NCBI RefSeq assembly: GCF_003254395.2
Contig: NC_037643.1
Span: forward strand, 7,708,963 to 7,772,962
Origin: Apis mellifera
Taxonomy: Eukaryota; Arthropoda; Insecta; Hymenoptera; Apidae
Length of the DNA: 64,000 nt
Direction: 5' to 3'
A program made the position numbers and the translations under genes. The notes below the pieces were generated by a model. The model was not told where the DNA came from. It did no database searches and saw nothing but the letters and a program-made list of their open reading frames with translations. Every line of letters begins with the position of its first letter. Within the stretch, counting starts at the first letter, position 1. This document shows positions 13,150-26,634 of the stretch, piece by piece.

Positions 13150-13596
13150 TGAATATTTTTATAGCAAAGTAAATTTAAAAGATTCGCGTGTAAATCGTGT
13201 ATCCTCGATCTCTGGATTCACGTTTTTCGCGAAGCGAAACTTAATTAAGACACAGGCCGTTAAAACGAACGGGATATTTTTAATCATCGGCCGTGATCGT
13301 AAAACAGCCGTTCACTTCCGTTCCGTGGTTTTTAACCCAGCGAAAATGTCGACTAATATAAAACAATTCAGCCATTTGGGATTGCAATAATTATAAAATA
13401 GCGATAAAATTTTTTTCATTTCGAGAGGCCGATCCCCGACTTCGTTACTTCGAACGTTAATTCAATCCCCGACAACAATAACGAAAAAAATTGCATTAAC
13501 GATTATTCTCTCTCTCCGCTTTGAATTGTAAAACGATGCCACGACAGGCAACTTCAAATTTACAAACAAACAACGTTTGATTATTTCGAGTCGATT

Positions 13597-13599
<3 letters not shown>

Positions 13600-13638
<39 letters not shown>

Positions 13639-13649
13639 CCTCTCTCTCA
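13600..13649 (+). repeat. long (CT)n microsatellite
   Basis: About 30 bp of clean CT followed by an interrupted CT/CCCT extension. Confidence 0.95.
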
Positions 13650-13943
13650 CCCTGTTTCTTTCCTTTCTCGTGGAAATCTTAAAACAGATTGGAATAATAG
13701 AGATTGAAAGACAGAATCGATTTATCGGGGAAAACAGAATGAACCGTTAAGGATTTCCAATGCTACTGTCTTTAATGGTTATTAAACGTTGATCGAAAAC
13801 TACGGCCTATTTGCAATTCGAAGAGGATACACCCGAGAAAATATTTTCCATTTCAAAGATACAAAGTGTCCGTTCTTTATTCTCCTTTTCTTTTTCTTTC
13901 TTTCTTTTTTTTTCATTTAATTCAATTCCATTTTATTTACTTT

Positions 13944-13960
13944 CATATATATATATTTAT

Positions 13961-14002
<42 letters not shown>

Positions 14003-14130
14003 CTGTTCCAATTATGTTTTAACAAACGGTCCCATTATCATTCTAATTTTCTATTCATTTATCTGTAATGTGGGTACATATATATATATATATACATACA
14101 TACATATATATATATATATACATATATATA
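13944..14130. repeat. compound (TA)n and (CATA)n microsatellite
   Basis: TA runs at 13944-14000 and 14075-14130 with CATA interruptions, ending about 90 bp below the unc-13 exon boundary at 14220. Length variation here lies in the intron just after the donor of that exon. Confidence 0.95.
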
Positions 14131-14219
14131 CGCCCGCGGACACGTACGCTTACATACGACAGACATGCTTCCACCACTGTTCTACACCGAATAGAAGGAA
14201 AAATTTTCTGCTGACTTAC

Positions 14220-14343
14220 CGAACGGAAGCTCCAAACGGCAGTCTATGAGAAGCGAGTGGCCAGTCGGCTTTTTCGTGCCGATGATCTCGGCACCTCTCA
14301 TCTCGAGCTCCAAGTCGAGGCTGACCCATTGTCCGGAACCCTC
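14220..14343 (-). CDS. unc-13: unc-13 internal coding exon, end of C2A domain
   Basis: Minus-strand exon of 124 nt (41 codons plus 1 nt) between acceptor TTTTCCAG (14351-14344) and donor GTAAGT (14219-14214). It starts in phase 0, exactly continuing SYMNE of the exon at 35296, and reads EGSGQWVSLDLELEMRG, then IIGTKKPTGHSLLIDCRLEL and PF. The family counterpart in Munc13-1 is NEEGPGEWLTLD, then [20 protein letters not shown], including the invariant G-T-K and P-T-x-H. This supplies the last beta strands and closes the C2A sandwich. The exon leaves a single G, so the next residue is Asp, Glu, Ala, Gly or Val; family members have Asp or Glu-rich sequence there. The following exon was not found below 14213, so the downstream intron probably runs out of the window. 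It is separated from its upstream neighbour by about 21 kb. Confidence 0.95.
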
Positions 14344-15767
14344 CTGGAAAAGAAAATCGCGATAAGGTTAGCGAGAGATTCCATCATAATCGAATAGATT
14401 AAAAGAGGCGCGAAATCAAGCATCAAGCGTGAAGAAAGGTAGAATTCAATTTCCAACGTATCTAGGTTCCCTTGAATCTTCGTAGAGTGTATAGAAAGCT
14501 CTTTATGCGCTTAGATACGATTCTATTCACGCATACAGTGTATACAGTGAGCGTGTAAAAGCATTTGTTGCAAGGATAGGAATGTGTAATAGAAATGTTG
14601 CGGTTCGATTATTAATTGATTACAACAGTTAATTGAAATACACGTAGAAACTCGAGTTTCTCGATTCTCATTAAGAAAATTTTGAAAATTAATTCTTTCT
14701 TGTGGTATATAGGTAATAAAAATGTATATTTCGTTCTTCCCTTTTCGAATATTCAAACAAATCTGTTGTACCCCTCGATTGATGCAATTTTCTATACAAC
14801 ATTTAATTCAGCCACTTGATAACGATGATGATACACCCTCCTACACATTACAACCCTCCTCCAACGCTTCACACGGTAGATGCGATATATTATTACGTCG
14901 ATTCACGTTGGATTTAATTTTGCATTAAACCTTTCATCGCGTATACTTCACCTCCATCCTAGTTCCTCCCCCCACCGATATACAATTCTTTCGCCCCTCC
15001 CGTTCGCGCGAATCCAAAATCCGTTTCAACCCCCTTTCCCTCTTCCCTCCCTCCCCTCCCGAAAACCATTTAACGCGGATTCAATGCGACACATGCACGG
15101 TATAATAAACAAACGATCGTTAATACAGGGAGTGGTGTTTCGAGCGCGCTAAATTCCCCCGTAATGCACCCATCTAAATTCTAACGCAGCCAACGGTGTC
15201 GCGGGCCCGTGAATCAGGTCGGAGGCGCGAATATCAATCGATGGAACAACCGTGTATCCCTAGGCTGGGCGGCGGCGGAGGGGTTTAAACAAGGTTATGA
15301 ATATAAATTAACAGGATTAACGAGAGTGTCCCCTGTCGTTAAGGTTCGTTCGATTCGAAAATAATAATTCGCGAAACGATTCAGACGCGATTATTAGATC
15401 ATCGTAATTTATCCGTAAGTAACCGAGGTTGGCAACCATTCTTTCCTATGAAATGTATATATATTTACGTGGTATATAAGCGAGTGTGCGTGTGTATACA
15501 GTGTGTATACAGTATGTAGAAGTTAGTGTATATAGAGACAGGATTAATATGGGCGGGTTGGAAGTAGGGGCGCGGATTAGTAATGGGCATGTAGAGCGGG
15601 TAAAGGCACATAACACGTGTACATAAATTCTAGAAAGGTCTCTCTCTCCGCCCGTTCCCGTACTCTCTCAGAAATGAGCTGCAAAGCATGGCTATCAAAG
15701 TGCACGCGCGGCTGTTTGCAAATGGCATGCCGTAATTAAAGCAATTCTCTTTTATCCGCAGCTGCCG

Positions 15768-15788
15768 CCGGCTGCGACTCGCAGCCGG
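15768..15788. promoter_or_regulatory. GC-rich 21-bp odd palindrome
   Basis: CCGGCTGCGA (15768-15777) and TCGCAGCCGG (15779-15788) are perfect inverted copies around one central C. It sits just after TTTTATCCGCAG (a plausible plus-strand splice acceptor) in a stretch with GGCATGCC and TAATTAAAG. It could be a binding site for a dimeric factor or a small cruciform; function is not established. Confidence 0.35.
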
Positions 15789-15978
15789 AACGAAGAAACA
15801 CAGGGTATATAGTATTTCTTGGAGGGATGTACGAAGAAAAGGCTCACGTCGCCCTTTTCGTCTTACGATTATGCGCGTGACGCGATCATCCTTTTCTTTC
15901 TTCCCTTTTTTATTAAGATTTACCGTGATTTTCCATCTCTCGCGGAGAAAAAATGCGAAAAATGCGATGCGAGAGATC

Positions 15979-16086
15979 GCGATCGTTCGAATTTGCCGCC
16001 ACGCGATCGTTCGAATTTGCCGCCATGCGATCGTTCGAAATTCCCGCCTTTCGAAAAAATGAAAGGCGGGAATTTCAAACGATCGC
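15979..16086. repeat. three 24-bp tandem units, the last forming a 26-bp-arm hairpin
   Basis: Units beginning GCGATCGTTCGAA start at 15979, 16003 and 16027 (period 24). The third continues as the left arm 16027-16052, then an 8-nt A-rich loop (16053-16060), then a right arm at 16061-16086 that is its reverse complement with one mismatch. Read as RNA on either strand this would fold into a long stable hairpin. The combination of direct and inverted copies suggests local template switching during replication, or the footprint of a small foldback element. No gene overlaps it. Confidence 0.92.
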
Positions 16087-19000
16087 TGCCCTCGACTCGA
16101 TCGAACTCGACCTAATTTTCGTAATAAATTTATTCACGGAGAAATACGTCGATTTCTAACGTTTAAACGTTTAAAAGATTAGTGAGAATTTTAAATATTG
16201 ACGCGACAATTAAATGTACAATATATATTTACATTAAATACATTAAATATCAAAATTTTAATAAATATACACGAAATACGATTTTGATCATATCGGTGAA
16301 TTTAATCGTGACCTAAATATGATTTATCCCATTAATAATTTTTGCAGATTATTACTATATTAATCAATTGTACGAATCGAACTTCACACATTTTTCTCGA
16401 TACGATAAATATTATAATATAAATATTACTACTAAACCATTTTATTTGTAGAATTGCGTTAACGAAAGGAAGAAGAAGAAGAAAAAAAAGAAGATTTCAT
16501 CGAGACAAGTTTAATTCGTATCTGCGTGTTTCCACCAATATCAATTTCACCGATGCACATAAGCGTAAGTTTCAATGAAACTTCCATGCGAATGTTCCCG
16601 CAGTTTGCAACGCGGTTCGCAACGGAGAATCGCAACATCGGCGGTTTGCATTGATACATTTATGATTCACAATGTAAACGGAGGTTCACGATACATTCCG
16701 TGGGAAGATAAGGGCATTTTCGTTCCAAAATTTACGCTTCCAACTTACCGATATTGGTAGAAATGTAACGGTGGCGAGGGAAATGTAAATCGGGGCCAAT
16801 TGGCTCGTTGCGATAATACCGAATTTCCCGTTCAACGGGCCCTTTTTATTACAAATCAAACCATCCAACATTTCCATCTATTCCACCAACGACGATTTTT
16901 CTAAACGCGATAGATTCTCGTCAGATTATGTAACGATTACAGTTTCCTCCAAGTTGTAGTTCCACGTGAAGAAATAAGAAACAATAAATAAATAGCAATT
17001 GTTCAGACATGAAACGAATAGATTTTTCAATGTGATATCTTTATTACAAAGCCAACGAAATTTAAATTTCTGAAAATTTTTTTCGTTTCAGTATATTGAT
17101 ATTTCATATCTATAAAAGGAATAATCCAAAACATCAAAAGTAAATTACTCGTTAGAATATTGAAACAATGAAACGAATCCTCAATCTTTTATTCATAAAT
17201 AAAAAAAAAACAAAAATAATATAAAAATACGAATTTGCATAAACCGCAGTGTAATCGTGAAAATTCCATATAATTCCTTTTCTCTAATCCCTCTAAAAAA
17301 AAAGAAAAAAGAAAGTACAAGCAACAATTGCTTGTAACAAGGCAAACTTACGAGAGTGCACAACGATCATCGTTCCTCACGTGACACGATTTTATTAATA
17401 AATAGCTCGACTCGGCTCGAGGCGATACGAAGCACGCGAATACTTGTGAAAAATCTAAAATAAAAATCAGATTTAAAATCGGGAGGGATCCTATTTTTAA
17501 TATCGAACGCCATTATCCGGCACGCCAACGGTGTTAACACAAATCATTAAAAGAAAGAGCGCAATCTGCCCGATTTATCAAATCGAGCTTGATCGTTATG
17601 CGTGATTACATTGACCGTAAAAAATTGGCCGAGAAGAGACGGGGACGACGACGACAAGGCGATGTAAAAAATCTCCATATACATATATATGTATATTTGA
17701 TCGTTTAAAAAAAAAAGGGAAAAAAGAAGGAAAAAAAAAAAAAAGCGCAACCTCAAACTCCGGATTTGCGGCTTAAACGCTTGGTGATGGCTGAACGATC
17801 GAATCAATCACGCTCGAGCGGGACCTTTGTTCTCGTTAATTTGGATTTTTACGTCCAGAACCGATCCTTTTCGACAACCTATTCGTATATTTAAAGGTCG
17901 TCCCTGGCTCATCCACTTAAATGCAGGCATGCAGGAAATCCGACGTGGGGATTCGTTAAAAATTTGTCCCGGGGCGCGGCAATTAAGTTTCCGGTTTAAA
18001 CCGGCCAATTGAGGGCCTCGGCGGAGAAGTGGTGCTGATGAATTTTCCCCGAAAAACGGGAACGAAATGGGGGAAACAGCGCGTGTGATTCGTGTTTAGG
18101 AAATGGAAAATTTTTACCTGCCAGTCAACAACAACAACGGATCTTTGCGAGTGTATATACGTGAGAGAGTTTTAGAGAAGGAGGAGAGGGAAAAAAAAAA
18201 AGAAGAAGAAGAAGAAAATGGCAAAAGTGGAAAAACTTTAATGGAGGAAAAAGATTTTCTTTTTTTTTTCTTCTTCTTCCAATGTAAGAGGAAGATTTTT
18301 CTCTCTCTCCGTGTAATAGTATATTCTCTCTCTCTTTTCTTCTTTCTTTCTATAATATGAAAGAGGAGGAGTCTATAGTAGCTACTTTCAAAGATTAAAA
18401 TATATTTTCTATATCTATAAAAGTTGGAGAGATAATAAAATATCATGCGGATAAGGGTTTTATACGCTTATCTCATTTGGAAATTTTAGAAGAGCAGTGC
18501 AGCACTTGTATCTTTCCACAATCGCTCGATATTAATATTTGAAAGTATACATGATTTTTTTTTCTGTTAAATTTTATCTACGGTCAATTTTTTAAAATTT
18601 TTCTAGAAAAAAGAAAGAGAGAGAGAGACTCGCAATTTCTTAAAATTAAAGATTTTCTTCTCTCGCTTGCCACGACCTTCCTTCCTTCCCTTCTCCTTTG
18701 ATTAAAATTTTTTTCGCTGGACGATTGAGAAAATTACGCGATCAAAGAGTTAATATTTCATAGAACAGCTTAACTTTAGATTTAACAAGCTAATCTTCGG
18801 GGGATTCTTTGTACATTTTTATGGAAGAACGTTTTAAAAGTTTTACGATTGTATAAATAGCGAAGAGGGTGGAGAGGGGCGGGGGAGAGAGAGGTGGAAC
18901 ACTGTGTATTTGCAAATGCTTTCAACTTATATATTGAGTTAAGTGATTGAATGATACGCATTGCTATTGTTTCGAGTTGGGAGGAAAATGGCAATTCTAT

Positions 19001-22000
19001 CGGGAGAAGGGAGAGGGAATTCGAGGGAAAGCAAGAAACAAATCTATCGAATCCGTTTCCATCCGGAATGGAGCTGTTTGCGTGTGGAAAAATTTGATGT
19101 AAAATAATAAGAGAGTGGACGGATATTGACGTAAGCAATGAAATTGTGAACGAGGGAGAAAGTTAAGAAATACGATTTTCACGCTCGTTTCAACAATGAA
19201 TGTCGTGCAAATTTTCCTCACATTTTCTTAGAATTCAAGAAATCAGATTTTTCAAGCAAACAAACGATAGAAATATCGAATGGAATTCCATTTATTCGAT
19301 ATAAAAAAAAAAAAAATGACGTTGTAAAAAATGGACGAAATTGCGCGATAGAATTTATTTATGGCAAAACTTTTTTTCTTTTATATTCAATCTTTAATGC
19401 ATTTTTATCCGAGAGATGCATAAGATTTATGGTACGAATGAAAATTACTCGATTTAATATAGGAACTATATATTTGTTTAATAAATTTTATGGAAAATTG
19501 TTATTGCTATGCATAAAACTGGTGAAAAACGATATTTTCCTAATATGAAATACGCATAAACGTATCGATAAACTTATTAACATTGCCACGTCGAAGCCAT
19601 CGATATTATTTCATTAACGAAACTGAGCTGAACGTCGGATATGATTAGTGTTTCGACAGGTAACTACAAATTTCGAGATTTAGAAAAGGGTTCAAACCTT
19701 CATCAATTATTAATGCCAATATTCCGAAACTAAGCTAAGAGATTGTTGTAACATCGTGTTATTTAGCATATTTGATGAAATGAGGTGTATACAAGATGAT
19801 GAATAAGAAAATTAGAACACGATTTAAAAAATTGTATATGAAAATATGTTTGCAAATGATATTATAAGTGAATAAGAGAAAAAACGAGTAAAGAATAAAA
19901 ATACTTTCGTGAATGTGAAATGATAAAAAATCAAATCACGTATATTCAAAGTTGGCTAAATGGAAACAATAGTGAATTTGTGTTGTCCGACATCATCCAC
20001 CGCATGAATCATAAGACACGATGCTTTCGACGACACAATGATACAAGTTGAACGTAATACCATCCTAAACTTGCAGAAGCCAATAGTGACAACTATGAGC
20101 TCGAGAAATACAATATGGCTTAATCCGTAGTCTCAAATTGTCCGTATATAATGGAAATCATCTCGAAATTTATGAATTTAGATAACAATTTTCCAATAAA
20201 ATGAATATAATATAATATAAATAAATAATAAATATAACGTAGATAATAATACAGAATATTTAGAACGCAAAATCTAGAAATTATTTCATAAGAATTCTAA
20301 AGATAAAAACTTTAGAAACAAAGAACGAATTTAAGAACTGTGTAATTTCAAAATATTATGGTATTAGTGGTCGTAACGATTCAATAATCTGCTATCTTTA
20401 CGTTTGCAACCGAGAAATTCTAATTGAGCTACAAAATTAGTTATTCTGATATCTCTGTATCTATCTTGGCTCTAACTGTCTGATCCTAACTCTAATGTAG
20501 CCCAAAGGCCAAGATGACCGTGAAAACGACTTCATTAAACTAAGTGAATCTTAAAACCAAGATCACACGACCACGATAACCTTAAAATAATGTTCGAATT
20601 GAAAAACAGAAAATTAAAATGGTTGGAAAATCGAAATACCTCTAAAAATCAATAGAGCCATAATGATTTGATTATTAGCGACCTCTGAGAATCAACGTGA
20701 CTAATAGCAAAGTGACTTCAAGACAAAACATTAACTGTTAAACTAAAGCAATTCGGGAACTAAGTTAATACTGATGCCAGAAAACTTTATTGATGCAAAT
20801 TTAACTTCAAAATTGGGTAGAAAGTGAAGCTAATTTTCATAAAGAAAAAGAAATAATATTCTAGTCACGAAAATAACAGACATACTTCGTTAGGAAAAAT
20901 TTATATGCGTCGTAATTTATCAGATTATTTCTACTCGTAAATAACGTTTCTCTTAAAGATACTATTCGAATATGATATGTCACGAATAACATATTTTCTC
21001 GAAAGTGTTATAAGTTAGAAAATATACCCGAATGTAATGATTATTCGCATATTATTTTATTTGAAAAGACGATTACCTTATGATTTCACATTCTCTCGCC
21101 GATAAGCGCGCCAAATCCAACGTTTTTTCTTGTCACGTTGTTGACGTCAGTAATCGCTTCATTGTCACCGGTAATAATCGATATTTCAATTGCGTAGAAT
21201 CATTTTTCCACACTCATATCACAAACGTTTCGATATATTTATCGTCAATGCACGATATAAACTTTAAATCACTTGGTAGAAAACTTTAAATTCACACGCG
21301 AATTCCGAATACACTTCGCACGCACCGCGTTTAGAATCTCCATCTTGGATACTGGCTACAACCGCTCTATCTATCGGAGGAAGTTGGAACAATCTTGCTA
21401 TTTATATACGCGGCAAATTTAAACGTTGCAATACAAACTTCTCGCGGTACTGGTATTCAAAAATTTATCGTATCGTTTGTTACATGTGTCTTTTAACATT
21501 TACATAAATAATAATATCAGCTTTTCTCGTAAGAACACGAAAATTACAGTTCTAAAATATTATAAGTGATATTCAACGAGATCTAATATAATTTTGTGAT
21601 GAAAAATTTATTTTTACGTATACATTAGTCACGCGGTCACGCGAAACTGACTTACTCATCATTTATTAAATAATAAAAAAAATTTTTATTAATCTACGAT
21701 ACGACATACCAGAGTAAACGGTAGATAGCGCATCGTAACGTAATTTCATCAACTATAAATGGGAATTATTCACGTAGTTGGCAAACAAGCGAGGTCGTAT
21801 TATTAACTATTTTTAATTTTCGTTTCAGCTACATATATCAAGGTGTGATGTGCAAGAATTTAACCTATTCTTTCGTTCAAATTTACTTCGTACGCGAATA
21901 AATTTTGTATTTTTACCTCGAATAAAAAGTAAAACAGAAATATAATCGTAAAACAAAATATCGTCCCAAAGTAATCGTTTTTAATCGAATCCTCTCTGCG

Positions 22001-24697
22001 ATAACGTGAAAATAAAAAAAAATACCCGGTGCAACGAATGCAAAAAGAGGTACTTTTTAGAGGAGAGAGAGAAAAAGAGAGAGGGAAAAAAAGACAATTC
22101 AAAGTTATCGTTATCGCTTGGGAAATTATCTTCGATTGCCAAGCATTTTTCCTTTTTTCCACCGCGTTACACGAAAAAACCGGACGAGAAAAATACAATT
22201 ACGATCGCTTCAAGCCTTCTATTAAAATCTATTGACCGTCGAAATGGCAGTAAGTCATGTCTGAATACGATATAAAGCGAAAACGTACAAGCAAGCAGCG
22301 GCTATTGATTTTTCTTGCATCTCAACTGACGTAAAATTTAATTTTCTAAATTGGACATGAGACAGACGAGAGGATGAAAACGTCGTCGGCTAGAACCTCG
22401 AAAATGAAAAGCGATAGAATCCGCGTAACAGTAAGATGGAAGGATGGAAGGGAAGAGGGAAGAAGAAAAACGAAGAAGAACTGTCAACGGATAAAGAAAC
22501 GATCCGCTAGTCGAATATATCTTCTCATCCCCCTCCCCTAGTTTCGTATCTCGAGATTACAAAAATAAGCACAGCTCGTTAACCGCGTATCGTTACCTAT
22601 CAATCCTCCTTGCCCTTTTAAAAACCTCGTCGATCGGACCTCGTGCTTTCGAAACTCAACAACACCCGTTCATTTCCTTTCTCCACCCACAATTAATTTG
22701 CCCGTACCGCAAATATAATTACCCGGCTATCTTCTTACACCTCTCGTATAAAAGTATAACTTCGTTGTTCCGTTGGATAGAGGCAGCTGATAAAACTGCA
22801 GTCCACGAGGCTCTCCAAGTTAATCCTATACGATTATGGGGTTATCAGGGAGACACAAATTGGGTTAGCAATCGGTGTATCCCTGTATCAATCTGTTGGA
22901 TCCGGACCCAATTATCTCGTAGCGAGGAGAGAAGAAACAGGATGCGATTCACGAGGGACGATGCTATTGTGCATCATCAGAGGGTGGTGGGAAAACAAGT
23001 GGATCGATCTGTTGTTCGCTCGCCCAAATATGTATTTTCATCCGAGTGGAATAAAAAAATATGATTTCTCGATCCGACCGAAAACAACAAGCTTTCTTTC
23101 TCGAATTTTCACAAATGCAAATTCGAGTTCTGAGACGATGAACGATGATTGGAAAAAGAGAATCTTAATACACTGTGAAATAGTGTCAGCTACGTTTGGA
23201 ATGATTTGTTTGAAAATATTCGATTTAATATAATGCGAATTGTCATTTGACCTGCGTACGGTAACACGATCGTATCAAATTATTAACGAGATTGGTACGA
23301 GTGATTCGTATTATGCTGTCACGTTGGCGAGAGATATTTGTATTATAGGTGTTCGCCGATTATTCATATCAATCCTACATTTATTTCTCCTCCTCCTCAA
23401 AATTTTCATTCCGATAAAATCTTCTATCGCGTGTGTCGTTTGTAATAAAAAAAAAAGAAGAACAAACGAATCAAAAATCCTAAAGATCAAGATTAAAATG
23501 ATATCTCGATTAATCTCGAATTAATCTCGAGAACATTCATCTCGACGTTAGTGGGCGACACGATTCTTAACACGTCGTTTCTCCTTCTTCTTTTCTTTCT
23601 CTTTTTCTTCATTTGTGATCGTGGCCGTGGTGTAAAGATTCGGAATCGGGGCAGAAAAAAGAGAATTACAGTGATATCTTGGGACGCCCCCGCAATTAAG
23701 CGCGACACAACGCCTTCGAAATGATTGCGAAACTCATCTCGCCAAAGAATGCCACGATCCTCGAAGGGAAGATGTATCAACGACTCGAAGACAAACATTC
23801 CTTCAGTCTCATCCTTCCAATTTGAGGAAAACGCGATAATGAGATACCTCCCCGTAAAAACCAGTGGTGATAGTACGATATTGCGACACGAGTCGTTAAC
23901 GTCGGATGTTTCTCGGACGTTTCTTCGCGTGGAAAATTTTTATCCTTTGAGAAAATTGCGAATGGGGAATATTCGCGTGTGTGGGCGGATGGAGGGACGT
24001 CGTTTAAAAGACGGTGGACCGTAAAATTTAAATTCGACGCTATTCGATGTAAAAAAAAAAAAGTGGCGCGTAAGATAAGCTTATACGAAGCTCTATTTCA
24101 CCTCGTCACGATGATGAGAGAGGAAAAATTTATTGGTGGAAGAGAAACGAAAGGCAGAGAATATAATCAATCCGCGTGTAATTTCTTTTTCGTGTATAAG
24201 GAAACTCGAACGATGGTCGATGAATCCTTGATTCTTTCTAAAAGAAAAAAAAAGAAAACACTGGAGTTTAACGAACTTCTATCACGTAGGACGAGTATTC
24301 GTCAAATTTCCAACGGATTGGATTTTCCGCGCAGCGGAACTCCATTTATCGAAGTGAAATTTTAACGAACGCGAGGGTTAGGCGAACTCTAATTGAATTT
24401 CAATTATTTGAACTAGCGAGGAACGCTATTAAGAATACATTTGATGAATTATATAGTAGTTTCGAAACTTACAAAATTACAAATCCACGTAGATGGATAT
24501 ATAATCGTTTCGGTTATTCATCGAAAAATATTCCTCGATTTCTACGGATAGAAGAATCGACGATCTTTCCGAAGAATCGAAATTGGATGGAAATTGCGTT
24601 GCTGTAAATACGGCGTAGGCTAGTTGGATATATTCATCGCGTGAATCTGAAGACACGCTCACCCACGTCTGACGTTTGCAGGCCTGCATCTACTTAC

Positions 24698-24742
24698 GGG
24701 CACATTTGTTACGGGCGACAAGACCGAGGATCCGTCTGACAT
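24698..24742 (-). other. possible alternative first coding exon within the 21-kb intron
   Basis: A minus-strand ATG at 24742 opens 15 codons (MSDGSSVLSPVTNVP) running straight into a strong donor CCC|GTAAGT (24697-24692) in phase 0, the same phase as the acceptor of the exon at 14343. The sequence just upstream is GC-rich and contains an octamer-like ATTTGCAT. Family knowledge: unc-13/Munc13 genes use internal promoters to make isoforms with different N-termini. No homology of this peptide was recognised, so this rests on start, donor and phase only. Confidence 0.13.
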
Positions 24743-25735
24743 GTGCAACGCCGCTTCTCCTCGCGTGCCACCGTTATTTCGCCCTTCTTGCGACGATGCG
24801 AAAATGCAAATCGTTCGAGGGATAACCGGGCCCCCGATTAATTAAATCAAAATTTCACGGACGATCTCGTCGATTCTTCCAATTCTTTTTGGAACGCGTT
24901 CATCCAATCGTCGCGAGAAAGTTTAAATGATAATTCGGGAAAAAAGTTGCTCCCGTACAGGAGGAATTAACAGTTGTGCGAAACTTTTAATCCAAACTTT
25001 ATTAAAAGAATAAACTTTATCAAAATGAAATTTTTAACTTTTTAAGGGGAAAAATTTATAATGGAATTTTTATTTTTATCGCTGGGAAAAATCTTATTTA
25101 AGAGATAAACAATTCAGAGTAACGAGGAAAACAACTCGAATAAATTATTTACCCGCGATCTTAATCAACCGAAACAAAAATAGAGGAAATAGATGAAGAT
25201 GGAAAGAGAAATATTGTAAATAATATTTTCTAATCGATCGGGCGACACGATTTCGAATTCATCGTTCCAACAATCGAGAAATTCGATCGCCTAATATATC
25301 AAAGGAACCTGTCCTGTATTAATTGTTTAAACACCTGTCACGCAACGATACCGCGAAACTGATACTGGCCGAGGCGTACGGAGGGGACAGATAAACCGCG
25401 ATTGCTCAATCAAATTGCCGGCTGTGGCCCACCGAATCCGACCCATCACGTCGTGTCATAACGAACCTCGATGGATAGAACAGAGAGAAAGGAAAAAAGA
25501 GGAGGAAACGAGGAAAAGCTTCCCTCGACGATCTCCCCCCTCCGTCCGTCAATTTCTCGAGTCAACAATCCGCATATCGAAGTCACGCCGATCCACGCCG
25601 AGCGCACGAGCAAATAGGTGGCGGCTCGGAGTTTGCCCTTCCACCAAATGAAAATCCGATGTTTGACCTCCTCGACAAGTCGATTCAGCCCGTAACGAGC
25701 GTGCAACGGGGGAGAGATATAGATATACACACACA

Positions 25736-25749
25736 CACACACACACACA
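25736..25749 (+). repeat. (CA)n microsatellite
   Basis: Seven CA units flanked by ATAT. Confidence 0.85.
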
Positions 25750-26619
25750 TATATCTAGGACCACGTGTCGGCCGGACGTGATTTCTCGAGGATTAGAGAA
25801 AACAATTTAACGTCATCCACTTTTTCTTCCTTTCAGATTCTAGGAGGGGCGAGGAAATGGAATGGACTCGATCGATCCGCGATCGATTCCTTTTCACCTT
25901 CGATCTTTCACCGGATGGAAAAGCGTCAGTTTCAGTTTCCACGGAACGTGATCCCGGATCTATCTTTCTTTTCCATCTGGCTTCAGGTCTTCCACTCACC
26001 GATGTTTATTTATTACCTTATCCTTGTACAACTTTCCATTCTTAATTCTTTCGATCGGAAATAGAATTCAAATTCCGCGTCTTAATCGGGGGAGAAACGA
26101 AACGCGTTGTTCTCCGGAATATTGGCCGATCAACGGGCAAATCCTCCCCCTCTTTTCGGGGAAAAGAAACGGGGATATTGTTGACGGAGCACTTTTCACC
26201 GAGACTTAAGTCGTTAATGAAAATGTAAATTCGGAAAAGTAAGAATCTTCCGAGGAAAATACCGTTCAAAGATCGATAATCTTCTTACAATTCCTCGCAT
26301 CGACTCCCCTTCTTTTCGAATATTTCCATCCCCTCTTCCATATACAACACACGCACGACACAATTACGATCGCTCGTTGATTAATCCACTCAAGAAAACG
26401 AGAGGATATGATCCAACGAGTATCGACCCAGATTAGAGAACTGCGGCCGGGATTCCTTTCGCAAAGCACACCCCGTTTCGGGTCGAAACATTGGTTCTCA
26501 AGGCGTGACACAGCGCGGGAGCACAAAGCTTTTCTTCGCGCGTTCGAGGATTCGGCTGTGTGCGGCCCCCGGAGCGGGCTGAGATGGCGGACCCTGTCGC
26601 CCGCGTGGGATGAGGTGTC

Positions 26620-26634
26620 GGGGGGGGGGGGGGG
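26620..26634 (+). repeat. 15-base G run
   Basis: Uninterrupted G homopolymer within the GC-rich island; liable to slippage and assembly error. Confidence 0.95.

Larger units (their letters stand above)
1..14219 (-). other. unc-13: unc-13 intron after the last C2A exon (3' part beyond window)
   Basis: No exon continuing the phase-1 junction left at 14220 could be identified, so this is treated as intron at least 14.2 kb long. It holds GA-rich tracts and microsatellites in the first 3.2 kb, a compact hairpin-rich patch (3470-3660), a purine-rich degenerate repeat (4868-5660), AT-rich featureless DNA (5900-7780 and 8240-9700), a GA-rich tract (7915-8040), a long TA run (9988-10024), a MITE (12945-13149) and TA/CT runs up to 14130. 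A missed short exon cannot be excluded without transcript data. Confidence 0.65.

Noticed and set aside
26588..26617. Plus-strand peptide RTLSPAWDEV resembling the C2-domain TLNPxWxE motif
   Set aside because: Isolated ten residues, opposite strand to unc-13, with no flanking beta-strand sequence and a G15 run right after; judged coincidence.
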